Below, piece after piece: positions 25,299-37,317 of a DNA stretch of 64,000 nt (the stretch's first letter is position 1; the number at the start of each line of letters is the position of its first letter). The translations under genes were made by a program, and so were the position numbers. This DNA comes from Toxorhynchites rutilus septentrionalis (lineage: Eukaryota; Arthropoda; Insecta; Diptera; Culicidae), in the NCBI RefSeq assembly GCF_029784135.1, contig NC_073746.1, positions 245,405,307 to 245,469,306 on the forward strand. The letters are read 5' to 3'. Under the pieces are notes generated by a model. That model saw only the letters and a program-made list of their open reading frames with translations. It did not search any database and had not been told where the DNA came from.

Positions 25299-26839
25299 TC
25301 ATTGCAAGGAGGGCCATGTTTGCATCAATTGTTGCAAAATTGTCTTTAATACTGGAAGCATTGAAATGACAATGGTTCTGATGGAGTCGGAAACATTAAA
25401 ACACTTGAAGATTTGGTCCAAAAGGTCAGACAACTTTATAAATCCCGATTGGGAAGTTGAACTGGACGGAAAAACAGGGACAGTTGGGGTTTTTGATGTC
25501 CCCTCGAGTGCTGGGCCATTCGAAGGTGAATTATTCCCACGGAAACCAGGAGGAACCTGATTTTGCTTGTCCGCTGCACTCGATTTTTCAGGCATACTAA
25601 CAGGGGGTATAACCGGGGGGGCTTGTCCTTGAACTTTGGGAGTGGTCACATTTTTGCGCCGGGGATTCCCTTGGAAAATGAACGGTGTGCCCCCGTTAGC
25701 TGTGTCCACTTCTATTTCGTCAACGGGCAACGTGGCGAAGACATTTTGTGTGTTGATTGGTTGTTGTTGTTGGGCCAGTGGAGAAGCGCCCTTTAAAATA
25801 TCCGCAAAAGTGCGTTTCGAGCGTTCCTTCAAAGAGCGCTTCTGTTTCTCCCAGCAACTCTTGTAAGTTTCACAAGCTGAGAGCACGTGTGGGGATCCCC
25901 CGCAATATGGACACTTATGCTCAGTCGCACTGCAGGATTCCCCCACATGTTGCTCTCCGCAAGTTGCACAGCGCTCCTTGTTGGCACAATAATCTGAAGT
26001 GTGACCAACTGACTTGCATTTGTTGCAAGCTTTGGCACGAAGAGTCGCACAGGCAGTCTCAATTTGTCCACCATGACGTAGTCAGGGAGGGCCGAACCAG
26101 CAAAAGTTACTCGAAACGAGTCTGACGGCGTGAATTTCGTTTTTCCCTCTTCTTGGGATACTTTACCTAGTTGGCGACTGTCCAAAATTTAAACGCCCAC
26201 CAAAGGGAGTCTTTTGAATTTACCAACTCCTTCTTTTATCAATTGGCACATCAGACCAGTTTCAGTTACCACCCCCGAGATTTCTACGTCATGGGAGGGC
26301 ACGTAGACACGATACTCTAGGGTGAACCTCTCGTCGATCACAATTGCATTTGCGTGTTTCCGATCACTCACGACAACACGCAGTTTGTTCGGCCTAACCT
26401 TAGAGATTTCGACCACGGAGGAATAATATCTTGCCAGATCTTTCGAAACCTGAATGACATTAATAGACTTCCCTTTAGGTTTGGGCCGGAAAAAAACAAC
26501 CCATGGACCAGCTCCAGGTGCATCGTCTGGATAGACCTTGACACGAGGAGAGGAAACAACTGAGGGGGAGGACGAGGTCGATTGTTGAGCGGGAGCGGGA
26601 TCAGTAGGACTGGGAGGCAAGTTTGGGAGTTGAGCGGAAGCGGAAGCGGGAGATTGAGGGGGCGAAGAGGAAAAGTTTGCCAATTTTCTTGAGGGGGGCT
26701 TGTTGAGGTTAATTAACTCTTTCTCTGAAGAGACATCTTCTGAAGGGGGAACGCGTTTGATCGACTTCCCAGCCCCTGTTGTAGCTAGTGAGGAGGAAAC
26801 AGTAGTTTCAATCTCCATTTCAACTTGACCTTCTGCCAT
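25299..26839 (-). pseudogene. ORF1 (gag-like) of I-like LINE A
   Basis: The start is MAEGQVEMEIETT. A Pro/Ser-rich region and a conserved globular block (PWVVFFRPKPKGKSINVIQV) follow. The C-terminal half should carry three zinc knuckles; only the last (CPYCGGSPHVLSAC) is in frame, because a frameshift near 26040 destroys the first two. A TAA at 26189-26191 interrupts the frame after LPLVGV. The protein would bind the element RNA. Confidence 0.85.
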
Positions 26840-27252
26840 TACGGCAGATATAAAATAATATAATTTTGAATTCTTCTATCTTCCTAAACCTAATATATAA
26901 ATTATACCTAAATCGCACACCAATGCGAATGAAATGAAACGGTGTCCCAATCGAACCGCGTGGCAATCGCTCGGTACAGCTGCAACGGTAAATCGCACCA
27001 CAACACGATGATGAAATCGATGACGATGATAAAGCACACACAGCGATGATACGGCACACGCACCGCGCCCGCGGTGGAGGACTTCTTTCTCACGCTGGTT
27101 GTGATTGCTGCTCCTCTCACTCGCGCAATAAAGAGAACCCCGTTAGGGCGAAACAAATTCACCAGCCACGAACTGATAACGGTATAATCTCCACTATATG
27201 ATAGACGCGAACAAATTTGCGACCGATGTCTTCGGACTGCGCGGGCTGAATG

Positions 27253-27269
27253 AAAGTCGCAAAAATGTT
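27253..27269. repeat. Target-site duplication, right copy (I-like LINE A)
   Basis: Identical to 21266-21282 (aaagtcgcaaaaatgtt). Confidence 0.95.
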
Positions 27270-27672
27270 ATCGCATGACATTTCCTAATATTCACCTCCA
27301 TGCCATTTATTGAGCACAATCCCAACAGAGTATCTACATCCATTTGAAGAGCACAGCAGTCCATACGTGATATTACTACACGAAACAATTTCAGATCGTC
27401 TGCATACATCAACTTAGGCGATTTGAGAACATCGCAAATATCGTGAATAAAGAGTTTGAAGAGCAGAGGACCCATGTGACTGCCCTGGGGCACGCCAGAG
27501 GTGACAGAAAAGGGCGATGAAACTGACGAGCCAATCCGTACGTGTGCACTACGATTAGTCAGATACGAATTAATCCAATTGGTTAACCAAAGTTTTTCCA
27601 CAGCAAGGGCGTGAGGAACGCGGTCGAAAGCTTTCGAAAAGTCCACGTAAATGGCGTCAACCTGCTGCCAAC
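27253..27672 (-). pseudogene. LINE ORF2, reverse transcriptase core (outer LINE)
   Basis: The minus strand reads DFSKAFDRVPH, TSGVPQGSHMGPLLF and YADDLKLFRV, then NIRKCHAIT, after which it enters the inserted element. A small deletion lies between VEKL and LTNWINSYL. The catalytic YADD is intact but the gene is cut at both ends. Confidence 0.85.
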
Positions 27673-28799
27673 TTTATTGTTGTGCTCAGGTGCGAAACAT
27701 TCGAAAACTAAAATTCCAGTGTTTCATAACTATAGAACCAGATGGAAAAATTCTCACTCCTTTACAAAATCAACGTCAATTTCACATGAATTACAGTAAG
27801 TTTCTAATTCGTAGGCCAACACGAATGCACAATCAGAAGTGCAACGAAGTACTTCAGAATCATTCAAGAATCATTACTGTTTTTTGCATCAAAAACCATG
27901 TGATAATTGGGTAATTTGGCATCAATTCATAAAATCCGGAAAGTATTGATATAGTTTTATGAATAGGGGCTTCAAATTCTGGACTGGTCATCTTGTTTAC
28001 CAGTCAAAACCTTCTCAAGATCTTATGAGCAGTGATCATACGAATAGTAGATGCAGCTTACAAACAGTATGAGTGATTTGAAGACCTTAAACGAGCAGTA
28101 TCTCCTGCGTAGAACAGGATAGACACTACAACATTGCGCAGCTTTGTCGAACCCACCTCAAATGGGTTATTTGAATTGATTGAGAACTAAAGATGACCTA
28201 CGAATTAAAAGCTTATTGTAATTCATGTGAAATTGTGTAATCACACGAACACACATATACACAACGACCTGGAATCGAGTGAAACACCATAATACCGCAA
28301 TACAAATGTAGTAGTTTCGAGAAGCGACATACAACTTAAAAAGTTGGGGAAAAGAAAGCACTACTGGATCTATAATAAAAAGCTCTTCACAATCGACACA
28401 CAAAAGATTCCATACTGATTAAAACTGACGCTTTTTTATCCAGACACTTTTTCATTACATTCAATATTATGCCAAAACCATGACATTTTTTGCATGTTGA
28501 ATTGATGTGACTGATAGTTACTATTGTTTCAATTTAGTTTAGTGTAAACATGGTACCTAGCTGTTAACAAAAAAAATGTTAAAAAGCAAAAATCAATGTG
28601 AATTTTTCAAACCCATGTCCGGAATAAAAAGCGCATTCAGAAAATGATTTTAAATCCGGACGGTCGAAAGTTGACGATTAAATTTCTCATTGAAGGAATT
28701 GCATAAGGGTATGTTAGATACCTTAGTATGGAGTATGGAGTGTGGAGCAAAGATTTTCGATTCGGGAAACCGCAAAACTGTTCGATATACAGGACGGTT
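27673..28799. other. Non-coding DNA
   Basis: No gene is seen. It holds an inverted-repeat pair at 27777-28235, listed separately. Confidence 0.35.
27777..28235. mobile_element. Possible MITE bounded by about 40-bp inverted repeats
   Basis: caatttcacatgaattacag...taattcgtaggcc (27777-27816) is the near-exact reverse complement of ggacctacgaattaaa-like sequence ending cacatgtgaaattg-like, at about 28195-28235. A handful of mismatches separate the arms. No target duplication was found. Confidence 0.5.
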
Positions 28800-29775
28800 T
28801 CGATTATATGATCCGTTTATATGTACGTGGTCTATCAATATGTGTGTCAAATGAAAGGGCTTGACTATTAGAACACAGTTATTTACGAAAAATGCAAATC
28901 CAAAATGGGTAACTTTGTAACTTTGTCTGCAGCGCTGTCCCACATTTAAATAGAAATTTAACCCCCTTTCTGTTGACCGATTGATCTGAAATTTAGAACA
29001 CACCTTTATCTATGCAATCATTATAAAACTGCGTATTTAATATTCTTGAAAATCCAAAATGGAGGCCGCTATGAAATGGCCGATTTCATATTTTCTCTAA
29101 ACCCCATCAATATGGGTATCAAAAGAAAGGGCTTGACTAGTAGAACACAGTTATTTATGAGAAATTCAAATTCAAAATGGCCGCCAGCAAAAAATGGTGC
29201 CATATATATTTTTTACAACCCTTATCAATATGAGTATCAAATGAAAGGGCTTGATTAGTAGAATACAATCATTAAGAAAAATGTAAATCCAACATGGCGG
29301 CCGTTACAAAATGGTGGATAACATATTTTCTCAGAACCTCATCAATATGGGTATCAAATAAAAGGGATTGACTAGTAGAACACATTTGTTTCTGAAAAAT
29401 TCAAATCCAATATGGCCGCCAGTAAAAATGGCGCCATATATATTTTTTCCAAATCTTTTCACTATGAGTATCAAATGAAAGGGCTTGATTAGTGGAATAC
29501 AATTATTGATGAAAAATGTGAATCCGCTACCGGCGGCTACAAAATGCTGGATCAAATATTTTCTCAGAACCCCATCAATATGAGTATCAATTGAAAGGGC
29601 TTGATTAGTAGAACACAATTATTGATGAAAAATGCAAATCCAAGATGGCAGTCGCTACAAAATGGTGGAATACATATTTTCTTAGAACTCCATCAATATG
29701 TGTATCAAATGAGAGGACTTGACTATTAGAACACAGTTATTTACGAAAAATGCAAATCCAAAATGGGCCACGTCA
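28800..29775 (+). repeat. Tandem repeat array, about 117-bp unit, direct copies
   Basis: The phrase tatcaaatgaaagggcttga and its variants recurs at about 28845, 29115, 29232, 29349, 29467, 29583 and 29699, a spacing of 116-118 within the main block. Each unit also has catcaatatggg, tagtagaacacagttattta and aatccaaaatggcggccg-like segments. Short ORFs through it are by-products. Confidence 0.9.
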
Positions 29776-30044
29776 GATTACCATTACCTACCGTTAGTTG
29801 TTTCGTTACATGACCACGATTTAGTCTTATCAATGCCCTAGATTAATGAAGAAAGGGGTGTGATAATTACTAACTTCTACTTGCCTAATTATTTTCTAGC
29901 TTTTAGTACATCATCTGTGTTGTTATTATGTTTAATCATAATGAAACCGTTGAACTTAAATAGTGATTTTTAATTATTTTATTTTCAAGTTTTCAGTACA
30001 GTATCTGTATCATTAGTCATTATTTCTCTACATTAATACAATTC

Positions 30045-30430
30045 ATCAATTTCTTAAAAATTTTGGATTTGCATTTTTCATGAATAACCGTGTTCTACTA
30101 GTCAATCTCTTTCGTTTGATACCCATATTGATAGGGTTTCGAGAAAATATGTAATCCGCCATTTTGTAGTGGCCGCCATCTTGGATTTATATTTTTCATC
30201 AATAACTGTATTCTACTAGTCAAGCCCTTTCATTTGATACCCATATTGATGGGATTTAGAGAAAATATGTGATCCGCCATTTTGTAGCGGCCTCCATTTT
30301 GGATTTACATTTTTCATAAATTGCTGTATTCTACTAATAAAGCCCTTTCATTTGATACCCATATTGATAGGATTTTGAAAATATATATAAATGGCGCCAT
30401 CTTGTAGTAGTCATCTTGTGAAAATACAAT
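30045..30430 (-). repeat. Three inverted copies of the 117-bp repeat
   Basis: The reverse complement of the 28800-29775 unit recurs with ccctttcatttgatacccat at about 30105, 30227 and 30345. With the direct array it makes a large imperfect palindrome around a spacer at 29776-30044. Confidence 0.9.
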
Positions 30431-30478
30431 AAATAATTGAATTAACAAAAAACTTTTGTACCAAACCCGTTTCCAATT

Positions 30479-30734
30479 GAGGGGCTTAAAATGCAAGGGG
30501 TGTAAGTGACTTGATCGATTTCTCTTCATCAATTTTTTCTTTAGTTAATAACTCAACTGCAAAAACGTTCCAATTTAAGTTTGCTATAGAGTCCGATAGA
30601 TGAGGTTCTGACCTACCTTCCACATTGCCAAATACAGCACGGAATGTATTTGCAGCTAAGTTATGACCAAAAGAGAGAGTCTTTGTAGAGAAATCGATCA
30701 AATCACTTACACCCCTTTCATTCTAAGCCCCTCG
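30479..30734. mobile_element. MITE with about 48-bp terminal inverted repeats
   Basis: Left end tgaggggcttaaaatgcaag (30479-) and right end read on the minus strand cgaggggcttagaatgaaag (30734-) match for about 48 bases, through gtgtaagtgattgatcgatttctc-like sequence. The 256-base element has no coding capacity. The target duplication is unclear; att flanks both sides. Confidence 0.7.
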
Positions 30735-32027
30735 ATTAGTCCCGCTACTTATGACGCACCCGTTAATAAGTTCTACAATGAATAATAAATATTTTTTCTC
30801 AAAGAATTGCAAAAACACAGATGTCCGGATTCAAAAGCAAATTTTGATCAAATATAACATGATTTTGTGGAGTTCTGTGATTCATAACATAGATGAAGGC
30901 CTTCTAATTCCATAGGAACGCTTATTTTTAGTGCTATGATATGTCAAATAAAAATTGCACAGGCAAAATTGGAGTCATCGCTAAGCCAGGAGTCGACGAG
31001 CAACTTTAGTTGAGAGTGCATGTGCACGTACCTCTGCGAGGGCTTTTATGTTTACATGTTGAAAATGACGTTATCATTGATGTTGACGTTGACGTTGACC
31101 TTTTTTGTCTAAATCCACACACTCTAACGCTAAGTTCCTCCCACCATCCACGATTCCAGAATAACATCGGAATACGATTTTCGACTCCGCTGGCAACGCA
31201 CCTGTACCCAATACTCATATCGTATGGATTTTTCATATTTTTTTGTCAATCAATACTATTTTCCGACAACCGGAAGCTGAAACAAGATTAAATTTTATTT
31301 TCTGGAATCTACGAATCTGAAATCAATTAAATTAATCATTAAGGTTCAACAGTGCGAAACAGCAAAAACTCAGGTGTTGTCCTTTCACAAATGTATTTGA
31401 CTGACAACAATCCAATTCAACTATAACATATTCTCCTCCTGATGAAATTTTCTCAATTTTACTAGAACGTCGTTTAATTTTGTTCGATTTACGTTCAAAG
31501 TGTTTTTAGTGAGTAAAAATGTTATCACGTCAAGCTGGAATTGATCATACACTTTTCGTGACGTAACAACTACTTCTTGAGACAATTGATCTCCTCCATT
31601 TGTGGACCGATTTTCAAATCAATTTTCTTCTTCTTTTTTTGGCTTTAATAGGGTTTAAACTTTTCAGTTCAATCGCCTCTAAAAAAAAGTTCTATTTCTG
31701 TGACGTAACAACGCTTCAAAATACCTGTTTTCAAATTCTTGTTCCTCAGGGGACATTTCAGTTTTTATCGTGTTTGGTATCAAATGTATTTTTCGGAGTT
31801 CATTTTTCAACTCGGTTTAACCAAAAAAACTAAAATCAAAATATTATTTAAAATAGCGTATTACAAATACTTGACAACATAATTAGATAGGTATACTTAT
31901 TTAAAAAAAAACATCACGAATAATAAGCTTTTGGCAATATAATTTGAGATTCTTATTAAAAATAGCATCACAAGTTTTGCAGATAAAATTCAAAAAATGC
32001 CTTCTTATATACTGCTAGACATCGACT
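30735..32027. other. Non-coding DNA
   Basis: No supported gene is seen. A short gttgacgttgacgttgacc run lies at about 31081-31099. Confidence 0.3.
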
Positions 32028-32400
32028 TAGCCTCCTTCCATGTTTTCATCTCCTTCCTCGTCTTCATCGGCTTCTCCTTCATATTTTTGTTCTTCGTCTT
32101 CGTCCTCAATCTGAATTTCTTCATCTTCCATCTGAACTTGGTCTTCAATCTGAACATCCTCTTCACCGGCATCATGAGAAGCTTGAATCTCTTCCACGAT
32201 AGTCAGTAAGTTCAGGACCTCTACGCTCTTCGTTTGTTTCGTCCTCAATGTATGGGTCAATATGGGTCAGAGTTGATCAATAATCGATTCATTAGATCGG
32301 TATTGGGATGTCTTTAACGTAAAGCTTTCCCGATACCTTCTATAACATTTATTTGAAGCTTCGGCTGCTTCCTCGGATAGTTGCCCTAGAACATTATCAA
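32028..32400 (-). pseudogene. Degenerate coding relic with an acidic C-terminus
   Basis: On the minus strand from 32399, one frame reads DNVLGQLSEEAAEASNKCYR and continues RYRESFTLKTSQYRSNESII to a TGA. The neighbouring frame carries LINSDPY. After that, 32260-32027 reads into a very acidic stretch (EEDVQIEDQVQMEDEEIQIE). The S-E-E-A-x-E-A-x-N-K pattern followed by SDPY recalls a repeated, uncharacterised insect protein family often found near mobile elements; that match is from memory. Mixed frames and a stop mark it as dead or partial. The acidic tail alone is weak evidence for a gene. Confidence 0.45.
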
Positions 32401-32473
32401 TTCAATTAATTGGCAAATGTGTCATTTTTTCAAAAAAAGCTTTAATTTGATATATCGATCATCTGAATCGGTA

Positions 32474-33374
32474 GGGGAGAGGGAGGCAAGTTGGCGACGT
32501 TAAGCTTTTTCGAGCCTTGGAGCTTGGTTTTTTTCTGTTTTTTAATGTTGATTCTGATTCTTATAGTCTGAAGTGTTTTTCATCATATTATCTATTGGAT
32601 GGGCAAAAAAACTAAAAATTATGCCTCCACGTGGAGGCAAGATGGCGAATGCCTGGAGGCAAGTTGGCGAATATGGTTTGGTCACCTAAAAATCAACAAA
32701 ATGTAACAACAATTATTTATTTATAAGACAGAAGGACATAAGAAGTACAAATAAGTTAAATGTACACATAAATCACGCACATATGGTTTGTCAGGATACA
32801 TCCAATAACTGCATTCAGAATGTGCTGAATTGAAAATCGAACTCCATGTCTGGATATTTTCGTCGATAGCGTCTCAAAGTTGAACTGTTTTGAAGCACTC
32901 AGAACAGACGAACCTTCTTCTATAGCTTTCATAGCATTCTCCAAACTGGTGTCCGACCATGTTGGTCTATTTTTCGCTTATAAGTTCTAACCATCTGCAA
33001 AAATACCAAAAAATAACATAATGTTGCAGTTCGCCAACCTACCCCCAAGCGACTTTTTCAATAAAAAAAATTAGCTAAAAAAATCATGAATGAAACAAAC
33101 AGATTATATACAATAGATCATCATGTATAAAATTATTTTGAAATTTGAACTTTCCTCATTAAGTGGATAATAAAATTTTAAAAAACGGAAAAAATAACAA
33201 AATCACGATTCTTCACATTTTTATTCTTCACTTTTTTTTGTGATAACGTTTTCGGCAGAGTTACCGAATACAAAGTTTGGCCATGTTATGATGCATCTTC
33301 AGTAAAAAGTAGGTGACGATACCTTCATTACAACGGGTCAAATTATCGATTCGTCATCTTGCCTCCCTCTCCCC
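32474..33374 (-). mobile_element. pogo-like transposon relic
   Basis: The ends ggggagagggaggcaagttg (32474-) and, on the minus strand, ggggagagggaggcaagatg (33374-) are flanked by TA (32472-32473 and 33375-33376). On the minus strand, about 32960-32830 encodes a psq/CENP-B-type helix-turn-helix start (LENAMKAIEEGSSVLSASKQ, then FNFETL), as in pogo transposases. No catalytic domain remains, so this is an internally deleted copy. Internal aggcaagatggcga motifs echo the ends. Confidence 0.75.
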
Positions 33375-34689
33375 TACAGTAGTTCAAAAGTAATAAATTT
33401 TTTAAAAAAGTCATTTTTGTCAAAGTTAAAGAAAGTGAAAAATGTTTTTTTGAACCATCGATTAACTTTGAAAAATCATAACTCAAAAACGCAATAAAAC
33501 GCCTCTCTGGTTTCGACACATGTTATGTGAAAAATCCTCAACTTTTCAGAAAAAAATATGAAAAAATATAGCGCCCTTGGACCCGAGACTATGACAATAA
33601 AATACGAATACAATGAATAATAACGAGAACAGATTTCTAATTTTCTGCTTGTGTAGTATTTTTTTGCAAAAGGCCAGGTGATTGGCTGGAAAAACGTCTT
33701 TTTTGGAAAACAGAAGAAAAAATCGATTTTTCGGACAACCCTAAAATGGAAATGGTCACCCAACGGAAAAAATAAAAAATTCGGGTCTAATGTTTTGCGA
33801 TAAAGAACAAAACTACCTCTTTTCACGAAAATCTGAGAACCACTATATCAGTTTGGCATGGAATGGCTGATTTCGGGTTAATATTGAGAAAAAATCCAAA
33901 TTTCAGGTGAAAACTTCAAGTGCTGAGTTGTATTTTGTGTGTGTTTTTTGACCATTTGAGGAGCACTTTCATTAAAAAAGTTTTGCGGGTAAATGCGGGG
34001 CAAGTTTTATAAGTCCATCCGAAACAAAATTAAACTTCCAAAATAGTACTTACTTTGTGTGAAGTGAACACATACTACAAGCAACCGAATTTTGAAACTG
34101 ACAACAAATGCACATTCTCCGTTAAAAATGCTTTAAAAACATAATGAGCCGAAAAAAAATCATTCAAAAACTTCACCAAAACACATGTTAGAAAAACAGA
34201 GGGGAAATAGTGGCGGCGAGCATGCGAAGCTGGTATCTTATCGGGTTGCCAGATCAATGATGCGCACGTGGAATGGGGTGAAACACGTGATCCTAGATGC
34301 CTTGAACATCCCAGAATAAGAGAATGTAGGATTTTCTTGTTTTTTTTTCTTTCAATTTCAGTTTTTGGGGTTCGGCCGCCTGAATTTTCTCAGGGGCCAC
34401 TGTGCGACCGTATTACCGTATGATGAAACGGTAAAATAAAAGTGGATAAGCGTGGATCGGGACGACCGTATGAGTATAAAAGAAATTTAAAAAAAATTAA
34501 AGGATTGTATCTAGGACACTACCGCATATTTTTGATGAACGTTTTTGATGATCGTTTGATATAATGCCTAGGACTACCAAAATATGTGAACGGAAGGATT
34601 GTCAAAAGATCATTGTACTTTACATTTCCCTCTGAAAGTATTGCACATCTCATGTTTACGTAGTTTTCGAACCGCGAAAGTTCATTCAC

Positions 34690-34795
34690 CTGTAGTATCT
34701 AAAATGACGATTTTCCCAGGCTTATCAGTTCAAAAGTACGTTTTAGGAAAACATATTCCGGTCTGCACAACGACAAGCGAGTACAAATGTACTCA
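34690..34795 (-). repeat. Solo copy of the 111-bp repeat unit
   Basis: Read on the minus strand it gives tgtactcgcttg, tgcagaccggaat, tgttttcctaa, and then cctgggaaaatcgtcatt, in the same order as units of the 3687-4500 array. It lies about 30 kb away and in the opposite orientation. Confidence 0.75.
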
Positions 34796-35856
34796 ACACA
34801 AAAAAAAACTGATAGACGCGTAGAAATACTTCCTATCAATTGATGCAAACATTTTTCCGATCTGTTAAGAAATGTTCGAGTTATAAGCATTCGAAATACG
34901 GGTAGGGTTAGCACACAAATCGGCACAACACAAATGTATGAGAAAAAGGAAGTTCTTCCAGTTTTCATGAATTTAAACCGTTTCTTCTTCTGTAGGAGCA
35001 TTGTACCACTGCGACCATTGGTTTGATCTACTGTAGTGAACTTAAACCGTTTAGAGATTAGCGAATTGTACAGCATATCAAACAAAACATAGAGAATTTC
35101 CGATTCGATTGGTATGCAAATCATGAGAATTCGTTCACAGTGAAAATAGTTATTAACGTTATCTTTATTTCATGAAAAAGTGACATGTTTTCTGAAAATC
35201 CACATGCATTTGTTCTTTTCGTTTTTTGAAATTTATTTTTTTTCGGCGAAGAGAGAAAGTTTGTGGCATGCCCAGTTCTGGCAACACGGTCATCGTTAGT
35301 ATGGCGATTAAGTGGGCTGAGCACTCGGCACATTTTCCGTCATCTTATAATCAGGCAGCCACCGCTTGGTTTCGGGCGGTTTCCGATTATTCCGCGGACA
35401 CTCATGGGACAAAGTGTCGATACTGTAATAGCTAATTACGTGCAATTTTGGTTTCGTTGATTTCGTTGAGGCATTTTTCATGTTAAACATGCACCTCGCA
35501 AAGGCAGGCGCATTGTCAAAAATGTCGATAAAATCACAGAAATAATCAGAGTTTAGTAGTCGTAGCCAAGTATGGCAAAGTTCATTCGCTAATTTCTCCA
35601 CACCTAGTTATAAATCAGTCTTGTATCTGCTTGGAATAATCATGGCGAAAAGAATGCAGCAAACAATCGTGAGATTGAACGATGAATCATTTTACACTCC
35701 CCGACCATCTTCATTCGGGACTGACAGTGAACATAACAAAACAAAGAGTGGAAAACAACATTCAATGAATGAATACTCATTTGGAAGAATCGCACGAAAC
35801 AAAATAACGAGTGAGTCAAAGTAGACTGAATCTGCTGTATGTATGATTCTAATTTC

Positions 35857-35906
35857 CCTTGTATTCTTTTCCTTGTCTTGAATGCTGACAAGGAAAGAAT
35901 ACAAGG
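35857..35906. repeat. Hairpin, about 20-bp arms
   Basis: ccttgtattcttttccttgtc (35857-35877) pairs with gacaaggaaagaatacaagg (35887-35906) with one bulged base, around a 9-base loop. There is no other evidence for an RNA gene. Confidence 0.8.
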
Positions 35907-36379
35907 TAAATGCACATGAATCCACCTTCCCGTTCACCAATAACTTGCTTTAATATGATGTTTTGCGTTGGCTTAGATCGTTTCATTCTACAATAAAAAA
36001 AATGTCATTGCAATAGTGCACAGGAAACAACTCGACTTCAATTATCTATCTATATTTTACTGCCGCAATCGAGGCTCAATAATTGCTATTTGAGCGAAAA
36101 ACGAATGATTTTACAGAGACACTCGCTGGCTTAAGCAAAATTTTCCAATTTGATTCTATCACCATCTATTGTCATTCCGAGAGGCAAATGAGGGAATGCA
36201 AAATTCTCTGAGAATAGATGAGCGTATTTGAGACAGTATTCATCCGTTAAAATCGAGAATTAACTTTGCGAAGATGATAGGTGAATATTTTCTGTCTCAA
36301 ATAAAGTGAGGCATAAACGGAGAATAGAAGGGTGAGTTTTATCTGTGGATGAACTTTGAGATGGATGTTTGAATTAATT

Positions 36380-36715
36380 TCGATGCTATTTTGCCCATAC
36401 CTGGTCGTAGCATCACCCAGGAGCTAAAGATCGACCATAAAATAGTTTTAAACAATTTGCGAAAAGCCGGATCCAAAAAAAAAGCTCGATGTTTGGGTGA
36501 CACATCAATTAATACCAAAACCCATGACGGATCGAATTTCCATCTGCGAAGCCTTGGCCAAACGGAATGAAATCGACCCATTTCTTTAACCACCATCCGT
36601 TACTAGGGATGAGAAATGGGTCACATACGACAATATTGTGCGAGAATGATCGTGACCAAAGCGTGATGAAGCAGCTCAAACGATGGTCAAATCAAGACTA
36701 ACGGCTTATAAGTAT
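36380..36715 (+). pseudogene. mariner transposase relic
   Basis: Across shifted frames the + strand reads SITQELKIDHKIVLNNLRKA, LDVWVTHQL, MTDRISICEALAKRNEIDPF, then DEKWVTYDNIV and DEAAQT. These are in the order of classical mariner transposases: helix-turn-helix, WVPHQL motif, then the first catalytic Asp in DEKW. It carries at least two frameshifts and several stops. The C-terminal half and the inverted repeats were not found. Confidence 0.85.
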
Positions 36716-37317
36716 CAAGATTTCTATTAGAGAGAGGCATTCTGAACCAAAGGCAAAATAATGGATTACTTTTTCTCCAACCTAATATTTAAATCAGACA
36801 TCCTGATTTCGAGTTACGATCTATTTAAAACAAAAGATAAATGATTTCGGATACGCCCTCATTAAAAATTGCTATAGTCATATGATAATGAAAATTGTGA
36901 TTTTGGGTAACTGCCACCATATGTGCAAGATTTCAAAAAAATCGGAGAGGGTTGGGACAGCGGCCGGCTGATTTGTCGTGGATTTGCTCCATGGCGTCTC
37001 AGGACATGTAATATGACTTCTGATGTCTCTATAATTCTGAGCCATATAAAGATTATTATTCCATTGATATCTTAATGCCATGTCCTTTTTGAGAGGAAGT
37101 CGAACCCTGTATGTTACTTGGAATCACGTATACAAGCCTTGCGAAAGCGATCACCAAATCCCCCTCCCCCTTCCGATCCCCCTTCGATTAGACGCACTCA
37201 TGCCAGTTTTCTCTTCTGCTATTGTACCATAAATAGTAAGGTGGTACACTCAAACATGCTCAAAATTCAAAATGAGATAGGTGTATTGAAATCCAATACC
37301 AATGAATCGATCATTGC
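36716..37317. other. Non-coding DNA upstream of the second zinc-finger gene
   Basis: No gene is seen. A short C-rich stretch (aaatccccctcccccttccg) lies at about 37156. Confidence 0.3.

Larger units (their letters stand above)
21283..27252 (-). mobile_element. I-like non-LTR retrotransposon, full length but decayed (copy A)
   Basis: The 5' end at 27252 reads cattcagccc on the minus strand, matching the CATTC start typical of insect non-LTR elements. A 5' UTR of about 410 bases follows, then ORF1 and ORF2 with endonuclease, RT and RNase H. A 3' UTR ends aataaacgattaaaaaaaa. It is flanked by the 17-bp duplication. The RNase H domain plus a CCHC-rich ORF1 favours the I/Loner group over Jockey or CR1. 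Frameshifts and stops affect both ORFs. Confidence 0.9.
20595..27672 (-). mobile_element. 5'-truncated CR1/Jockey-type LINE split by an I-like LINE
   Basis: RT domain sequence at 27672-27253 and the matching downstream RT/C-terminal sequence at 21282-20604 form one ORF2 on the minus strand. They are separated by 21283-27252. The split is framed by the 17-bp direct repeat aaagtcgcaaaaatgtt. The outer LINE is truncated at about 27672, within RT. The mirror phrase aaggattcaa/ttgaatcctt lies at its 3' end near 20597. Confidence 0.85.
33377..36379. other. Non-coding DNA
   Basis: No supported gene is seen. It contains a solo repeat unit (34690-34795) and a hairpin (35857-35906). ORFs of 60-140 codons here show no domain. 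Confidence 0.3.

Noticed and set aside
27777..28235. Protein-coding gene between the inverted repeats
   Set aside because: Only short frames without domains; the inverted repeats better explain the unit.
28650..30532. Possible CRISPR-like array
   Set aside because: Units are about 117 bp with no short repeat/unique spacer pattern, occur in both orientations, and lie in eukaryotic DNA.
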